Assembly: GCF_008065135.1 (NCBI RefSeq)
Contig: NZ_CP042914.1
Coordinates: 2,418,001-2,482,000, forward strand
Direction of reading: 5' to 3'
Origin: Roseimaritima ulvae
GTDB lineage: Bacteria; Planctomycetota; Planctomycetia; Pirellulales; Pirellulaceae
Length of the DNA stretch: 64,000 nt
The notes beneath the pieces are model-generated. The model made no database searches and was not told the DNA's origin. It was given only the letters and a program-made list of their open reading frames with translations. Positions 17,912 to 26,716 of this stretch are shown in pieces (position 1 is the first letter of the stretch; the number at the start of each line of letters is the position of its first letter). The position numbers and the translations under genes are program-made.

Positions 17912-19168
17912 TTATAACATCGACAGCTCTTCGTTCTGCTCACGCTCGGGCGCTGTCAGCCGGAACATGTCGCGCATCAATTGAGCGTCGCAATCCCGCT
18001 GTTCGACTTTCCGGCGGCTGAACATCCGCGCCTGCGTGTTGATCATCACCTCCGGCGGGATCTCGGCCATCTGACCAAACAACCTCGCGTAGTTCACGAA
18101 ACTGGGTACGTTGCTGGTCACAAAACCGTATAGCATGGCGGCCACACCGATCACCTTGCCGGTAAAGATGCCGGTGTTGATGGCGGTTTTGGCATAGTCG
18201 CCCATCACACAGCCCATGAACTGCATGTCGGTGGCCACGCGTTGCCCGTTGTATTCGACATTGATTTTTCCGTAGGTGTTTTTCAGGTCACTGTTACAGG
18301 TGCCGGCGCCCAGGTTAATCCAGCTGCCCAGGTAGCTATGTCCCAGAAACCCGTGGTGCTGTTTGTTTGAATACGGTTCGATCACCGAGGCTTCGACTTC
18401 GCCGCCGATCTTGACCGTATGCCCCAACGCCACGCCGTCTTTTAAAGCCGCGTGTTCGATGACTCGGGTATTGCGGCCTGCATAGACGGGGCCGCTGAGA
18501 TAACAGAACGGTCCGACTTTGACGTTGCGGTCCAGCAGGATCGGGCCCTCGCTGGTATCGATCACCGCGTGCTCTCCCAGCGTGGCGTCCTCGGCTACGA
18601 ATACGCCATCTTGAAGCTGTTTGAATCCGTTTTCTTCAATTCGCCGTTGCATGTTTTCAGGCATCAATCGCATGTGCCAGGAAACCACGTCGTGAGGCCA
18701 TTGGAACAGGTCCAGGGAACCTTCGATGGCGGGTTGCAGGCAGGCGGCCGCGATGATGTGATCGATCGAGGTTAAGGCCTGGGGATCGGTTGCCGGGTCC
18801 GGCGTCGGCACTTTCCAGCCAGCCGGCAGGTAGGCCGCCGCTATTCCGGAGGCGTCTTCGATGTGGCCGCCTTGGCCGTGGGTTAACATTTCGGACAGGG
18901 CCGCATAGTTGGCCTGGGAAGGAACCATCCGAGCGTTGACTAGTAACATCGGTTCGCCGGCTCGTTCACTTGTTAAGGCCGTCAGACCGTAGTCCACCTT
19001 CTGAAGGGTGTGCAGATGCGGCCGCACGCTGCCCAGGATAGGACAGTCCAGCCGCTGCAACCAATCCAGCAGGTGGAACGAGGCACAGCCGATGGCGTAT
19101 GCCGGACGAGCGGTGGTGATCGGGGCCAGCTTGGCGGTGGCCGCATCTTCGAAACAAAGCACGTGCAT
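17912..19168 (-). CDS. GlmU-like sugar nucleotidyl/acetyltransferase
   Basis: 418 residues. The C-terminal half is a left-handed beta-helix of hexapeptide repeats (VAEDATLGEHAVIDTSEGPILLDRNVKVGPFCYLSGPVYAG...) with HHGFLGHSYLGSWINLGAGTCNSDLKNTYG, the acetyltransferase signature seen in the alternative GlmU family (TIGR03991-like) of Bacteroidetes and planctomycetes. The N-terminal half is a divergent nucleotidyltransferase-like region lacking the classical LAAGxGTRM motif; RPAYAIGCASFHLLDWLQRL occupies that place. Probable role: UDP-GlcNAc or related activated-sugar synthesis. Divergent from the secreted HEAT-like gene. Confidence 0.85.
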   Translation of the reverse strand: MHVLCFEDAATAKLAPITTARPAYAIGCASFHLLDWLQRLDCPILGSVRPHLHTLQKVDYGLTALTSERAGEPMLLVNARMVPSQANYAALSEMLTHGQGGHIEDASGIAAAYLPAGWKVPTPDPATDPQALTSIDHIIAAACLQPAIEGSLDLFQWPHDVVSWHMRLMPENMQRRIEENGFKQLQDGVFVAEDATLGEHAVIDTSEGPILLDRNVKVGPFCYLSGPVYAGRNTRVIEHAALKDGVALGHTVKIGGEVEASVIEPYSNKQHHGFLGHSYLGSWINLGAGTCNSDLKNTYGKINVEYNGQRVATDMQFMGCVMGDYAKTAINTGIFTGKVIGVAAMLYGFVTSNVPSFVNYARLFGQMAEIPPEVMINTQARMFSRRKVEQRDCDAQLMRDMFRLTAPEREQNEELSML

Positions 19169-19365
19169 CGGTACAACCCGGGTTGGTTGGGCCTGAAGGC
19201 GAGAGATAGTGGGAGAAACCTGGCTTCCCTGCCGTGATCTGTAAGCAATATTTAACAGACCGAAGCAGGGCTCGCGCGGGACTAGCCAAAAAAATCGCGA
19301 TATCCCCTACATTCGGACCAGCTTGCCCAGGCTCTCCAGTCCTTCTTGAAAATCTTGGCCCCGCT

Positions 19366-20508
19366 ATGACCCGATTTGCGGCTCCGTTGTTGCTGACCAC
19401 CGCCGCGATCGCAGCCGGGAGCAGCCTGGCCGCCTTGACCTCGGCGGCTCCTCCGGACGACTGGGTGCAACAGCTGGGCGCCGAATCGTACGCCCAGCGA
19501 CTGCGAGCTCGCCACGAACTGCTGGCCGCCGGCCGAGACGCTCGAGCCGCCCTGCAGCGTGGACGGGACGCCGCCGATCTGGAAATCCGCAAACAATCCG
19601 CTGCGATTCTGAATCAAATCCACCACAGCCGGTTCGAAACCGAACTCCGCCGGATGCAGTCGGCCACCGAGTCGGGGCAGGAGTATCAGTTGCCCGGCTG
19701 GACGGAGTTTCGTCGCTTGGTGGGGGACGACCGCCAGAGCCGAACGCTGTTTGTTGCCATGACGCGTTGCTTCCGCCAACCGCTTGCCCAACTGGCCGGC
19801 GACTGGCAGGAACAGGCGAGCGCTCTGCTGCAAAGGCACACTGAAACCAGCGATCCCGATCCGGTCGCCTGGGCCCTGCTGCTGATGTTGAACCAACGCC
19901 ATGGCGAAGGTGGGTGTCTGTTAAACCATCACGTTCGTGAAGCGTTGAACCGGACTCGCATCAGTTCGGCATTGCAGGCCAGTCCGCATGCGGATGTGTT
20001 GCGACGGCTGGTGGCCGCAGCGTTGGAACGACAAGCCGATCGACCGGCGGACCGAATTTGGATGCGGATCGCCGTCCAGTGGAATTGCCGCCCGCAAGCG
20101 GTCGCGTTGGCCGAGCGAGCGACGATGCCCGACCGCGGCGCCTCCCCCGCCTGCACCGCCACCGCGCTGACCATCCTGGCACGATTTGCTCCCGACGAAG
20201 CTCGCCCGGCCCTACTGCGAGCTCTCGATGATGGCCGCACCTGTCAGGTTTGGCAGATCGTGGCGGCATCGCGGCGGCGACTGAAAACGCAGGTCTCCGA
20301 CGTCGCTCTGGCAATGTTGTTGTATCTGGATGGAGTGGACCCGCGGAGCGTCGGGTTCGCGGACTTACAAGCCGACCCGCTAACGATTTACCGCGAACAC
20401 AGTTTGGGTTTCGAAGACGACAAGCAACGTCAAGCCGCCCTCGAATCGGCTAGCCGAGCCGGAGTAATTCCACTACGTTTTGTGCACCCGTCAGGGAGTG
20501 GAGAGTAG
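19366..20508 (+). CDS. Secreted alpha-helical repeat protein of unknown function
   Basis: 380 residues from ATG 19366. Signal peptide MTRFAAPLLLTTAAIAAGSS...SAA. The mature part begins DDWVQQLGAESYAQRLRARHELLAAGRDARAALQRG, the HEAT-like opening common in planctomycete secreted proteins ('LgsesyavRerAtreLlalG'), followed by further helices rich in Ala, Arg and Leu. No enzymatic motif seen. The upstream frame is open, but its sequence is not conserved-looking and a signal peptide at this ATG decides the start. Confidence 0.82.
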   Translation: MTRFAAPLLLTTAAIAAGSSLAALTSAAPPDDWVQQLGAESYAQRLRARHELLAAGRDARAALQRGRDAADLEIRKQSAAILNQIHHSRFETELRRMQSATESGQEYQLPGWTEFRRLVGDDRQSRTLFVAMTRCFRQPLAQLAGDWQEQASALLQRHTETSDPDPVAWALLLMLNQRHGEGGCLLNHHVREALNRTRISSALQASPHADVLRRLVAAALERQADRPADRIWMRIAVQWNCRPQAVALAERATMPDRGASPACTATALTILARFAPDEARPALLRALDDGRTCQVWQIVAASRRRLKTQVSDVALAMLLYLDGVDPRSVGFADLQADPLTIYREHSLGFEDDKQRQAALESASRAGVIPLRFVHPSGSGE

Positions 20509-20603
20509 CGAGACTTGAGACTTGAGACCCAGTTCCTAACCCTCTCACCTACTGTCCTACCTCCGCGCCCAGCAACCAGCAATTCACCAACCACCTAACC
20601 CTC

Positions 20604-21926
20604 ATGGCCTTTTGGATCCAACTACCGCTGCCGGTGCGACTTGCTGTGCTGAGTCTTGTCGGTGTTATCGCAGGCGGTTTTGTGAACTGGGCGATCTATG
20701 CCTGGGCTACGTTTCGGGTGCCGGTCAGTCCCTGGTCGCGGGTGCCGGCGGGCATGGCGGCTCGGCATTGGTTCACGCGGTTGCCGGTCGTGGGTTGGTG
20801 GGCGCGCGCCGCCGAGACGCCGCAGCAATTGGCGGCCGCCCGTGAGCGTTTGACTCGACTGGGCTACGAAGTGCCGCCCGAGTGGACTCCGCGGATGCCG
20901 TTTTGGCTGCGTCCAATGGCCATTGAGCTGGCGCTGGGTTTCGCCTTGCCTTGGCTGTACTGGTATGAAACGCAAGCCGGACTGGTGCTGCCGGCCGGCG
21001 TGCCGCAAGCTGCCGTGGCCGCGGCGCATCCCACCTGGTTGCACTGGATGTTCGTAGGCCATGCTTTGCTGCTGGTGTTGATGACGATCGCCACCTTCAT
21101 CGACTTTGATGAACAGATCATTCCCGACTGGGTGACGATCCCCGGAACTTTGTTGGCGTTGGGGATGGCCAGCGTGTCGTTGCACACCTTTCTTCCGATA
21201 CCGCTGACCGCCAATGGCGTGATGCGACTGGAACCCTGTACGTTCAGCGCTCCCTGGCCGGTGGGGAAGAAATGGGGCAGCGGATATGGGTTGGCCGTGG
21301 GGCTGGCGATGTGGAGCGGTTGGTGTTTTGCCTTGTCCACACGAGTGCTGATCCTGCGGCGGGGATGGAAGAAAGCAGTGGTTTACTTCTTTGCCATCCT
21401 GCGTCGCGATGCGATGACGAAATGGTTGGGCTTGATCTGGTTGATGGGGCTGGTCGTGGTCGTCATGGTGTGGAACATCGGCACCACGCACTGGGAGGGA
21501 TTGTTCACCGCATTGGTCGGCATGTCGGTCGGCGGTGGCACGATCTGGGCCGTGCGGCTGGTTGCCAGTCTGGCAATGGGCGAAGAAGCCATGGGCTTTG
21601 GCGACGTCACCTTGATGGCCATGATCGGCGGAATCGTGGGCTGGCAAGCGACCGGAGCGGCCTTTTTTATCGCTCCGCTGACGTCGATCTTTATCGTGTT
21701 GATCACGTTCCTAGCCACCGGTCAACGGATGACGCCCTTCGGCCCCTACCTTTGTGCCGGCACCGTCATCACCGTGCTGTACTGGCCGACGGTTTGGCAA
21801 GCTGCCATCTTGCCCGCCCTGCTGCTGGGGCCGGTATTCTTGATGATCATGGTCGGCTCGCTGGTCGCCATGGGCGTTCTGCTAGGGATCTGGCGAGCGA
21901 TCAAGATGCGGTTATTGGCCGCGTAG
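20604..21926 (+). CDS. A24-family prepilin peptidase, enlarged
   Basis: 440 residues, about 8 TM segments. Aspartic protease motifs: ATFIDFDEQIIPD (first Asp, about residue 168) and GFGDVTLMAMIGG (second Asp, GxGD, about residue 334). The N-terminal region keeps SPWSRVP...HWFTRLPVVGWWARA, echoing the PilD/GspO methylase segment (SxxSRCPxC...IPVLSWL), but without the zinc Cys pairs. Between the two Asp motifs lies an insertion of over 100 residues with two extra TM segments, making it far longer than the usual 250. It could process the DUF1559 and pseudopilin proteins encoded nearby. Confidence 0.88.
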   Translation: MAFWIQLPLPVRLAVLSLVGVIAGGFVNWAIYAWATFRVPVSPWSRVPAGMAARHWFTRLPVVGWWARAAETPQQLAAARERLTRLGYEVPPEWTPRMPFWLRPMAIELALGFALPWLYWYETQAGLVLPAGVPQAAVAAAHPTWLHWMFVGHALLLVLMTIATFIDFDEQIIPDWVTIPGTLLALGMASVSLHTFLPIPLTANGVMRLEPCTFSAPWPVGKKWGSGYGLAVGLAMWSGWCFALSTRVLILRRGWKKAVVYFFAILRRDAMTKWLGLIWLMGLVVVVMVWNIGTTHWEGLFTALVGMSVGGGTIWAVRLVASLAMGEEAMGFGDVTLMAMIGGIVGWQATGAAFFIAPLTSIFIVLITFLATGQRMTPFGPYLCAGTVITVLYWPTVWQAAILPALLLGPVFLMIMVGSLVAMGVLLGIWRAIKMRLLAA

Positions 21927-22114
21927 CCGATGCTCGCGCGGCGGTGGTCGCGAAACGAATCCACGGTGATTGTTTTGCTTCGCAAGAGCCCCCTGCGACG
22001 TAGCCCCAACGTGGTCATGACGTCGACTATAATCAGCTCATTGGTCATGCGATGTCCGGCGTTTCGGCGTTTGGTTTCGTTGCAAAAAGCTTACCTATTG
22101 CCGTTTGAAAACGT

Positions 22115-23722
22115 ATGTCATCGCGTAGTGCCATTAAGTTCAAATGTCCGCATTGCAGCGTGGTGATGCGTGCGCCGCTGCAAGCTCAAGGACGCAAGGG
22201 CACCTGCAAACAGTGCCAAGCGAAGATCCTTGTGCCACGCATGCCCGCGGCGACGCCGGCTCCCAAGCCGCTGCCGCCGTTGGCCGAAGAGATCCCCGAT
22301 CTATCTCACTCTGCTGCAGCGGCCGCGAGCGTCATTGCCGACACGGAACCAGTCAGTCCGGTGGCGGGCGAGGCCGGCTTTGATCAGTTGCTGGACCAGT
22401 TGCAAGTCGCTGCCAACGCATCGGTCGATCAGCAGCGCCGTCGACTGATCGCCAGCAAGTTTACTTCACAGCAGATTGCGGCGGCTTTTAGCGGCAAAAT
22501 CCAAAGAGCGGAAACGTCGGAGAGCTACCGCGGCAGCATGGCGGGCGTGGCCGCGATGATGTTTATGCTGCCGGTCGGCTACCTGCTCTTGATCTTGACG
22601 TGCATCGTATTGCTGTTGGCCTACGTGGTGTTTGGGATCCCCTACTTCTCAGGAGGCTTTTTCCGCCACTCCATCATCGGGCTGTTCATTTTCTTGGCCG
22701 CCGCGGCACCGGCGGTCGCATTGGCGATCACCTTGGTTTTTATGATCAAGCCGATTTTTGTTAAGTCACGCAAGCGGCAGCGGAGTCGCGAGCTGAGCCG
22801 CAAGGACCAGCCGACACTGTTTGCGCTGATCGATCAGGTCTGTGATGCTGCCGACGCGCCTCGCCCGACTCGCGTCGAAGTGAATATGGAACTGAACGCT
22901 TCGGCCAGCTTGGGCGATCGGATGTTCAGCTTTCTCGGCGACGAACTAGTGCTGACGATCGGGCTGCCGTTGTTCGTGGCTCTGGATGCTCAACAGTTGG
23001 CAGGGGTGCTGGCCCATGAATTTGGACACTTTACGCAAGACGCGGGGATGCGAGCCACGCGCGTCGTGCGTGGGGTGAACGGTTGGTTTGCCCGCTTGGT
23101 GTATCAGCGCGACGTGATGGATGTACTGCTGGAAGTTGCCATGACCGAAACGCCGACGGTGCTGGGGTTGGTGTTCGCCCTGGGGCAATTGTTTGTCTGG
23201 ATCGCGCGAGGCATCCTGTGGTGCTTCATGATGGTCGGACACGCTCTGAGCAGCGCTCTGATGCGGCAGATGGAATTCGATGCCGACCATTTCGAAATTC
23301 AACTGGTGGGCAGCAGCGTCTTCGAGCGGACCTCGCGCGACATGCAGCGATACAGCATCGCCTACCAGCGAGGCATGGAGCAGGCGGGAAACTGGCTTGC
23401 CAAAAATCGTTTGGCGGACGATTTAACCTTGCTGATGAAGCACTTTGCCCCGCAGGTCACGCGTGCCGAGTTGGCCAAGTTGGAAAAGCTGGAAGACGAA
23501 AACGTGTTCCTGTCGACTCATCCCACCTCGCAGCAAAGAATCGAAAAAGCCCACCAGGCCGCGGCCGCGGGCGTCTTCCACTTACAAGGTCCCGCCACCG
23601 GCTTGGTTCATCACTTTGAATCGCTGTGCCAAGCGGTGACCTGCGAGTTCTACCGCGAGGCGCTGGAAGCGGATGTGCAACTGCAGCATCTGCGTCCGAC
23701 GGCGGAATTGCTGAAGGGGTGA
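22115..23722 (+). CDS. M48-family membrane metalloprotease with N-terminal zinc ribbon
   Basis: 535 residues. N-terminal zinc ribbon C11-x2-C14 and C31-x2-C34 (CPHC, CKQC) as in MJ0042-type motifs, a linker, two TM segments (about 145-205), then an M48 peptidase: LAGVLAHEFGHFTQDAG with HEFGH at about 301-305 and MRQMEFDADHFEIQLVG with the third ligand Glu at about 387. Two further hydrophobic stretches lie in between. LSTHPTSQQRIEKA matches the HPP/TxxRI end of the family. Probable role: quality control of membrane proteins (HtpX-like) at the inner membrane. Confidence 0.9.
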   Translation: MSSRSAIKFKCPHCSVVMRAPLQAQGRKGTCKQCQAKILVPRMPAATPAPKPLPPLAEEIPDLSHSAAAAASVIADTEPVSPVAGEAGFDQLLDQLQVAANASVDQQRRRLIASKFTSQQIAAAFSGKIQRAETSESYRGSMAGVAAMMFMLPVGYLLLILTCIVLLLAYVVFGIPYFSGGFFRHSIIGLFIFLAAAAPAVALAITLVFMIKPIFVKSRKRQRSRELSRKDQPTLFALIDQVCDAADAPRPTRVEVNMELNASASLGDRMFSFLGDELVLTIGLPLFVALDAQQLAGVLAHEFGHFTQDAGMRATRVVRGVNGWFARLVYQRDVMDVLLEVAMTETPTVLGLVFALGQLFVWIARGILWCFMMVGHALSSALMRQMEFDADHFEIQLVGSSVFERTSRDMQRYSIAYQRGMEQAGNWLAKNRLADDLTLLMKHFAPQVTRAELAKLEKLEDENVFLSTHPTSQQRIEKAHQAAAAGVFHLQGPATGLVHHFESLCQAVTCEFYREALEADVQLQHLRPTAELLKG

Positions 23723-23762
23723 GGGGAGCCAGATTTTGTTCCTTAAGACATCTCACGTCCCC

Positions 23763-23881
23763 ATGGTCGTTGTTCGCTCCGCGAATATAACGCATGGTCG
23801 TTGTTCGCTCCGCGAACATAACGTAGTAAACGTAACGTTGCGTTCGCGGAGCGAACGACGACCTTGGAGCGAACGACGACC
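23763..23881 (-). repeat. GTTCGC-TCC-GCGAAC hairpin repeats, cluster 1
   Basis: Four copies of a hairpin with stem CGTTCGC, loop TCC and stem GCGAACG (the last copy lacks one arm). Two are plus-strand and two are minus-strand oriented, so they face the M48 gene end and the lipoprotein gene end respectively. On the minus strand GGTCGTCGTTCGC starts about 9 nt after the lipoprotein stop. Same family at 25489 and 32355. Confidence 0.82.
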
Positions 23882-23890
23882 TGGGGAGCG

Positions 23891-24370
23891 TTAGCGGGCG
23901 GTGATTACGTCGGCCATTTCGAAATCTTGCTTGACGGCTTGCGCCGCGGGGAAATCGAAACGCTTGATGTAGCTTTCTCCCTTTCCGATCGGCGAACCAT
24001 ACGGCGCGTATTCCGGATTGGGATCCACCCCGTCAAACCCCTGGATACTGACGATCTGCGGGCCACCCGAGATTCCCTTGCCGCCTTCGGCCTCCGTGTC
24101 GTATTGGCCGTCGATAATCATCGCCATCCCGGCGGCTCCGGAGTTGCCTTTGGAGGTATCCGGTTCGAACATGATCGTTCCCTGAGACACGGGTTTACCT
24201 TGGTAGGTCACCGCCCCCGACGCTCGGTAACGCTGGACGTCGGATCCGCCGCAGCCGAGCAGCAGCAAAGCCATCACGATCCAACTCCATCGCATACGCT
24301 TACCCGGAACCGGACAATCAGCCGGGCTGCGATCCATCAAAGGCTCGTCTTTTCGTCGTCGCTTCCGCAT
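23891..24370 (-). CDS. Lipoprotein paired with DUF1559 protein
   Basis: 159 residues from ATG 24370, preceded by GGAAGGG. MRWSWIVMALLLLGCGGS holds a lipobox (LLGC, Cys about residue 39); a start at ATG 24295 would give a more usual n-region, so the start is uncertain. Mature part: YRASGAVTYQGKPVSQGTIMFEP is the planctomycete 'VsGkVTyqGkPV..G.I.F.P' Ig-like/transthyretin-like signature, found next to DUF1559 genes genome-wide. It begins 2 nt after the DUF1559 stop codon. Surface-exposed or periplasmic; function unknown. Confidence 0.85.
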   Translation of the reverse strand: MRKRRRKDEPLMDRSPADCPVPGKRMRWSWIVMALLLLGCGGSDVQRYRASGAVTYQGKPVSQGTIMFEPDTSKGNSGAAGMAMIIDGQYDTEAEGGKGISGGPQIVSIQGFDGVDPNPEYAPYGSPIGKGESYIKRFDFPAAQAVKQDFEMADVITAR

Positions 24371-24372
24371 GC

Positions 24373-25272
24373 TTACAGCCCTTCCACTTCGCCGCCGTTG
24401 CGACTGGCCGCAGCCCGATAGGCCGTCATGTCAATCGTTTCGGCCGTGAACCGCACCGAGCCATCCAGCATGCCCATCATGCACCCGCCGGGGTGATGCG
24501 AGCCATACGCTCCGTTGTTAAACGTCATCGTGAAATTCCCGTCCTTGGCAATGTTAATAGGCCACTTGTGGTTTTTGTTCGACAACAGGGCCACGCCGTT
24601 GTACCAGTACAGGCCCCGCGTCCACGCGCGGTAGAACCGATATTTGTCGTAAGACAACTCACCGATTCCAATCGTGTTGGAAGTGCCGTCGACGACCGCC
24701 GCAAAGGTTAAGTTGCTGCGAAGTTGAAACACGCCGTCGGTGGCGTATTCGCCAAAGGATGCACTCTCACGAGAAGTGTCACGGGTATAGGTCTGGTTGG
24801 TTAAGCCGTTGGTTCCGATCGGGCCTGGGTTGCCGTAGTAATGGGTTGTGTAACAATCCGCTTCGTTGGCCGCCGTCGAAACCGAGAATTGCTCCGGGCC
24901 GCTGGGGCATAGCAGCGTGCTGAGCGGCGTCTTGGCCAGCGGCAAGTTCTGCACATAGTTGCCGTCGTAACGGACCTGTTCAAACAGATTGTCCTGTTCC
25001 ATGTAGGGCAATAATCGCACGAAGATGCCGATCTTGCCGGCGCCATCGACGCTGCACGGCGGAAAACGATTGTGCGTGTCATGGTAGTTGTGTAACGCCA
25101 AGCCCAACTGCTTCATATTGTTGGAACATTGCATGCGGCGAGCGGCTTCACGAGCGGCCTGAACGGCAGGCAGCAGCAATCCCACCAAAACTCCGATGAT
25201 GGCAATCACCACCAACAATTCAACCAATGTGAATCCATGACGTCTTGAGACGCGATCCAGAGGTCGACACAT
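24373..25272 (-). CDS. DUF1559 prepilin-like protein
   Basis: 299 residues. Prepilin signal SRRHG|FTLVELLVVIAIIGVL with E+5, then LLPAVQAAREAARRMQCSNNMKQLGLALHNYHDTHNRFPPC, the canonical DUF1559 opening. The C-terminal end carries GSHHPGGCMMGMLDGSVRF, the family's H-PGG...DGSV signature. First 45 residues closely match the other copy at 6522. Followed directly by the lipoprotein gene in one transcription unit. Confidence 0.92.
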   Translation of the reverse strand: MCRPLDRVSRRHGFTLVELLVVIAIIGVLVGLLLPAVQAAREAARRMQCSNNMKQLGLALHNYHDTHNRFPPCSVDGAGKIGIFVRLLPYMEQDNLFEQVRYDGNYVQNLPLAKTPLSTLLCPSGPEQFSVSTAANEADCYTTHYYGNPGPIGTNGLTNQTYTRDTSRESASFGEYATDGVFQLRSNLTFAAVVDGTSNTIGIGELSYDKYRFYRAWTRGLYWYNGVALLSNKNHKWPINIAKDGNFTMTFNNGAYGSHHPGGCMMGMLDGSVRFTAETIDMTAYRAAASRNGGEVEGL

Positions 25273-25488
25273 GACGTAACTCCTTTCGAACCTGCAACGC
25301 CAGGGCCCGCATAATAAACGGATTGTCGGCTGGGTTCGTGTGTGGGAATGCGTGACTAGACTCGTCGGTAACGAGCGGTGTTGTCACAGTAAGGGAGGTA
25401 TAATGGCAGGCTAGCCAGTTTAGCGAGCTCCTGCGACCGTTCGCAACCCTGTGGATGCGTTTCTGCCGCTGGGGGGGGGTTGTTGGCT
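25273..25488. other. Intergenic stretch upstream of the DUF1559 gene
   Basis: With the adjoining repeat cluster this is a gene-free stretch of 309 bp. It should hold the promoter of the DUF1559-lipoprotein unit, transcribed leftwards. I see no conserved RNA or operator that I can name. Confidence 0.4.
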
Positions 25489-25614
25489 ATGGTCGTTGTT
25501 CATGGTCGTTGTTCGCTCCGCGAACATAACGCAAAAAACGTTGCGTAACGTTGCGTTCGCGGAGCGAACGACGACCTTGGCTTACGTTGCGTTCGCGGAG
25601 CGAACGACGACCAT
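25489..25614 (-). repeat. GTTCGC-TCC-GCGAAC hairpin repeats, cluster 2
   Basis: Three hairpin copies: one in plus orientation at 25503-25527 and two in minus orientation near 25553-25578 and 25589-25612. The last one lies inside the 3' end of mqnB: the codons for MVVVRSANA and the TAA stop come from it. Confidence 0.82.
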
Positions 25615-26259
25615 GACGGAGTGCAGGGCGGATTGGATTTGCCAACGCGAGTGGTTGCGGTCGCCTACGTCGTTGGAGATGCCGCGGATGATTTGTAGGG
25701 GCACGCCCGCGACTTCACAGGCTAACGCTACGGCGTAGCCTTCCATGTCCTCGGCGACCGCATCCGGGTACTTGGCTAACCGCTGTCGCTGGTCTTCGGC
25801 GTCGGCCGCCGCACTGCAGACGGTTAATAAACGCCCCACGCGGTTGGCTTCGGCGAACGCGGCAGGGCCGGCCGGTGGAGACAGGACAATGCTGTCGACA
25901 TCCTGCCTTTCCGCCATCGACTCCAGCGGTGCCCATCCGAGTTCGCTCATCGATTGGTACCGCTCACCGTCGCCGACTCCGATCCCGTACTGGGTGACCG
26001 ACTCAAAGTGATACGCCGCCCCGATCTCGAGCTGTGAAGTGTACCGGCCGGCGATGCCCAGCAATAAGACTTGAGACACCGAGTGCTGCTGCAGTAGCCG
26101 CGCGGTCGTGGCGGCGGCGGCGACCGGCCCGAACCCACACAGCTCAATCAGCCACGGCTGCTGGTGCTGCGAGCGTATCCAATCGAGCAATAGCGGCTGC
26201 AGGATCGCCCGTTCGCCGGCGGTGGGAATCAGGATCAAGCCGGTGCGAGGGCTAGTCAC
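25582..26259 (-). CDS. mqnB: Futalosine hydrolase
   Basis: About 225 residues from GTG 26259, which overlaps the stop region of the GcvH-like gene; an ATG at 26313 would add 18 residues inside that gene. Nucleoside phosphorylase/hydrolase fold: LILIPTAGERAIL, LIELCGFGPVAAAATTARLL, VLLLGIAGRY, and DAVAEDMEGYAVALACEVAGVPLQIIRGISNDVGDR, which is the MqnB signature (EDMEG, RGISNxVGDR). It cleaves futalosine to dehypoxanthine futalosine and hypoxanthine in menaquinone synthesis. The last residues HSVMVVVRSANAT and the stop codon are supplied by an interspersed repeat, so the native C-terminus was probably replaced. Confidence 0.85.
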   Translation of the reverse strand: MTSPRTGLILIPTAGERAILQPLLLDWIRSQHQQPWLIELCGFGPVAAAATTARLLQQHSVSQVLLLGIAGRYTSQLEIGAAYHFESVTQYGIGVGDGERYQSMSELGWAPLESMAERQDVDSIVLSPPAGPAAFAEANRVGRLLTVCSAAADAEDQRQRLAKYPDAVAEDMEGYAVALACEVAGVPLQIIRGISNDVGDRNHSRWQIQSALHSVMVVVRSANAT

Positions 26260-26716
26260 GGGTGTTGGCCTGTCCCTTGATCGTCCGCTGAGCCACCTCC
26301 CACGCCGATTCAAGATGCAGGATATAGTCGTCGACCGACAACAACTCCGCGGTGGCTTGAGGTTCGATCTCCAGTAACCACGCTTGTCCGTAACAGTCTA
26401 GGTTGATGATTGAAGGGTCATCGAGGGCCGCATCATTGATTTCGGTCAGCGTTCCGGCCAGAGGCGCGTACAAATCGCTTTCGGCCTTCTTGCTTTCGAT
26501 TGCGCCAATTTCTTGGCGAGCGGTCAACCGCGCAGGCGGCTCGGTGGTCCAGTCCAGAAAATAGACGTCTTGCAACAGCCGCACCGCATAGGCCGTCAAG
26601 CCGAAGCGGTAACGTTGGTCACCCTGGGGCTGACCCCACATATGGTTGCGAGCGTATAGGCGGTCCGATGGAAACGCCGCCCGAAACTCTCCCATCATGA
26701 ATTCGCGTTCGCTCAC
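26252..26716 (-). CDS. GcvH-like lipoyl-carrier protein
   Basis: 154 residues, GTG start overlapping the radical SAM stop (GTGA). RFGLTAYAVRLLQDVYFLDW and IGAIESKKAESDLYAPLAGTLTEIN match glycine cleavage H protein, with K77 (in ESKKAESD) at the lipoylation site. DDPSIINLDCYGQAWLLEIEP is the usual C-terminal 'dPslxNxdpygxGWl'. Longer N-terminus than housekeeping GcvH. It sits between a HemN-like radical SAM gene and mqnB with no gcvT/gcvP nearby, so a carrier role outside glycine cleavage is possible. Confidence 0.85.
   Translation of the reverse strand: MSEREFMMGEFRAAFPSDRLYARNHMWGQPQGDQRYRFGLTAYAVRLLQDVYFLDWTTEPPARLTARQEIGAIESKKAESDLYAPLAGTLTEINDAALDDPSIINLDCYGQAWLLEIEPQATAELLSVDDYILHLESAWEVAQRTIKGQANTRD

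Noticed and set aside
20622-21647. Long minus-strand frame opposite the prepilin peptidase
   Set aside because: His/Gln-rich shadow of a membrane protein gene; no signal or domain.
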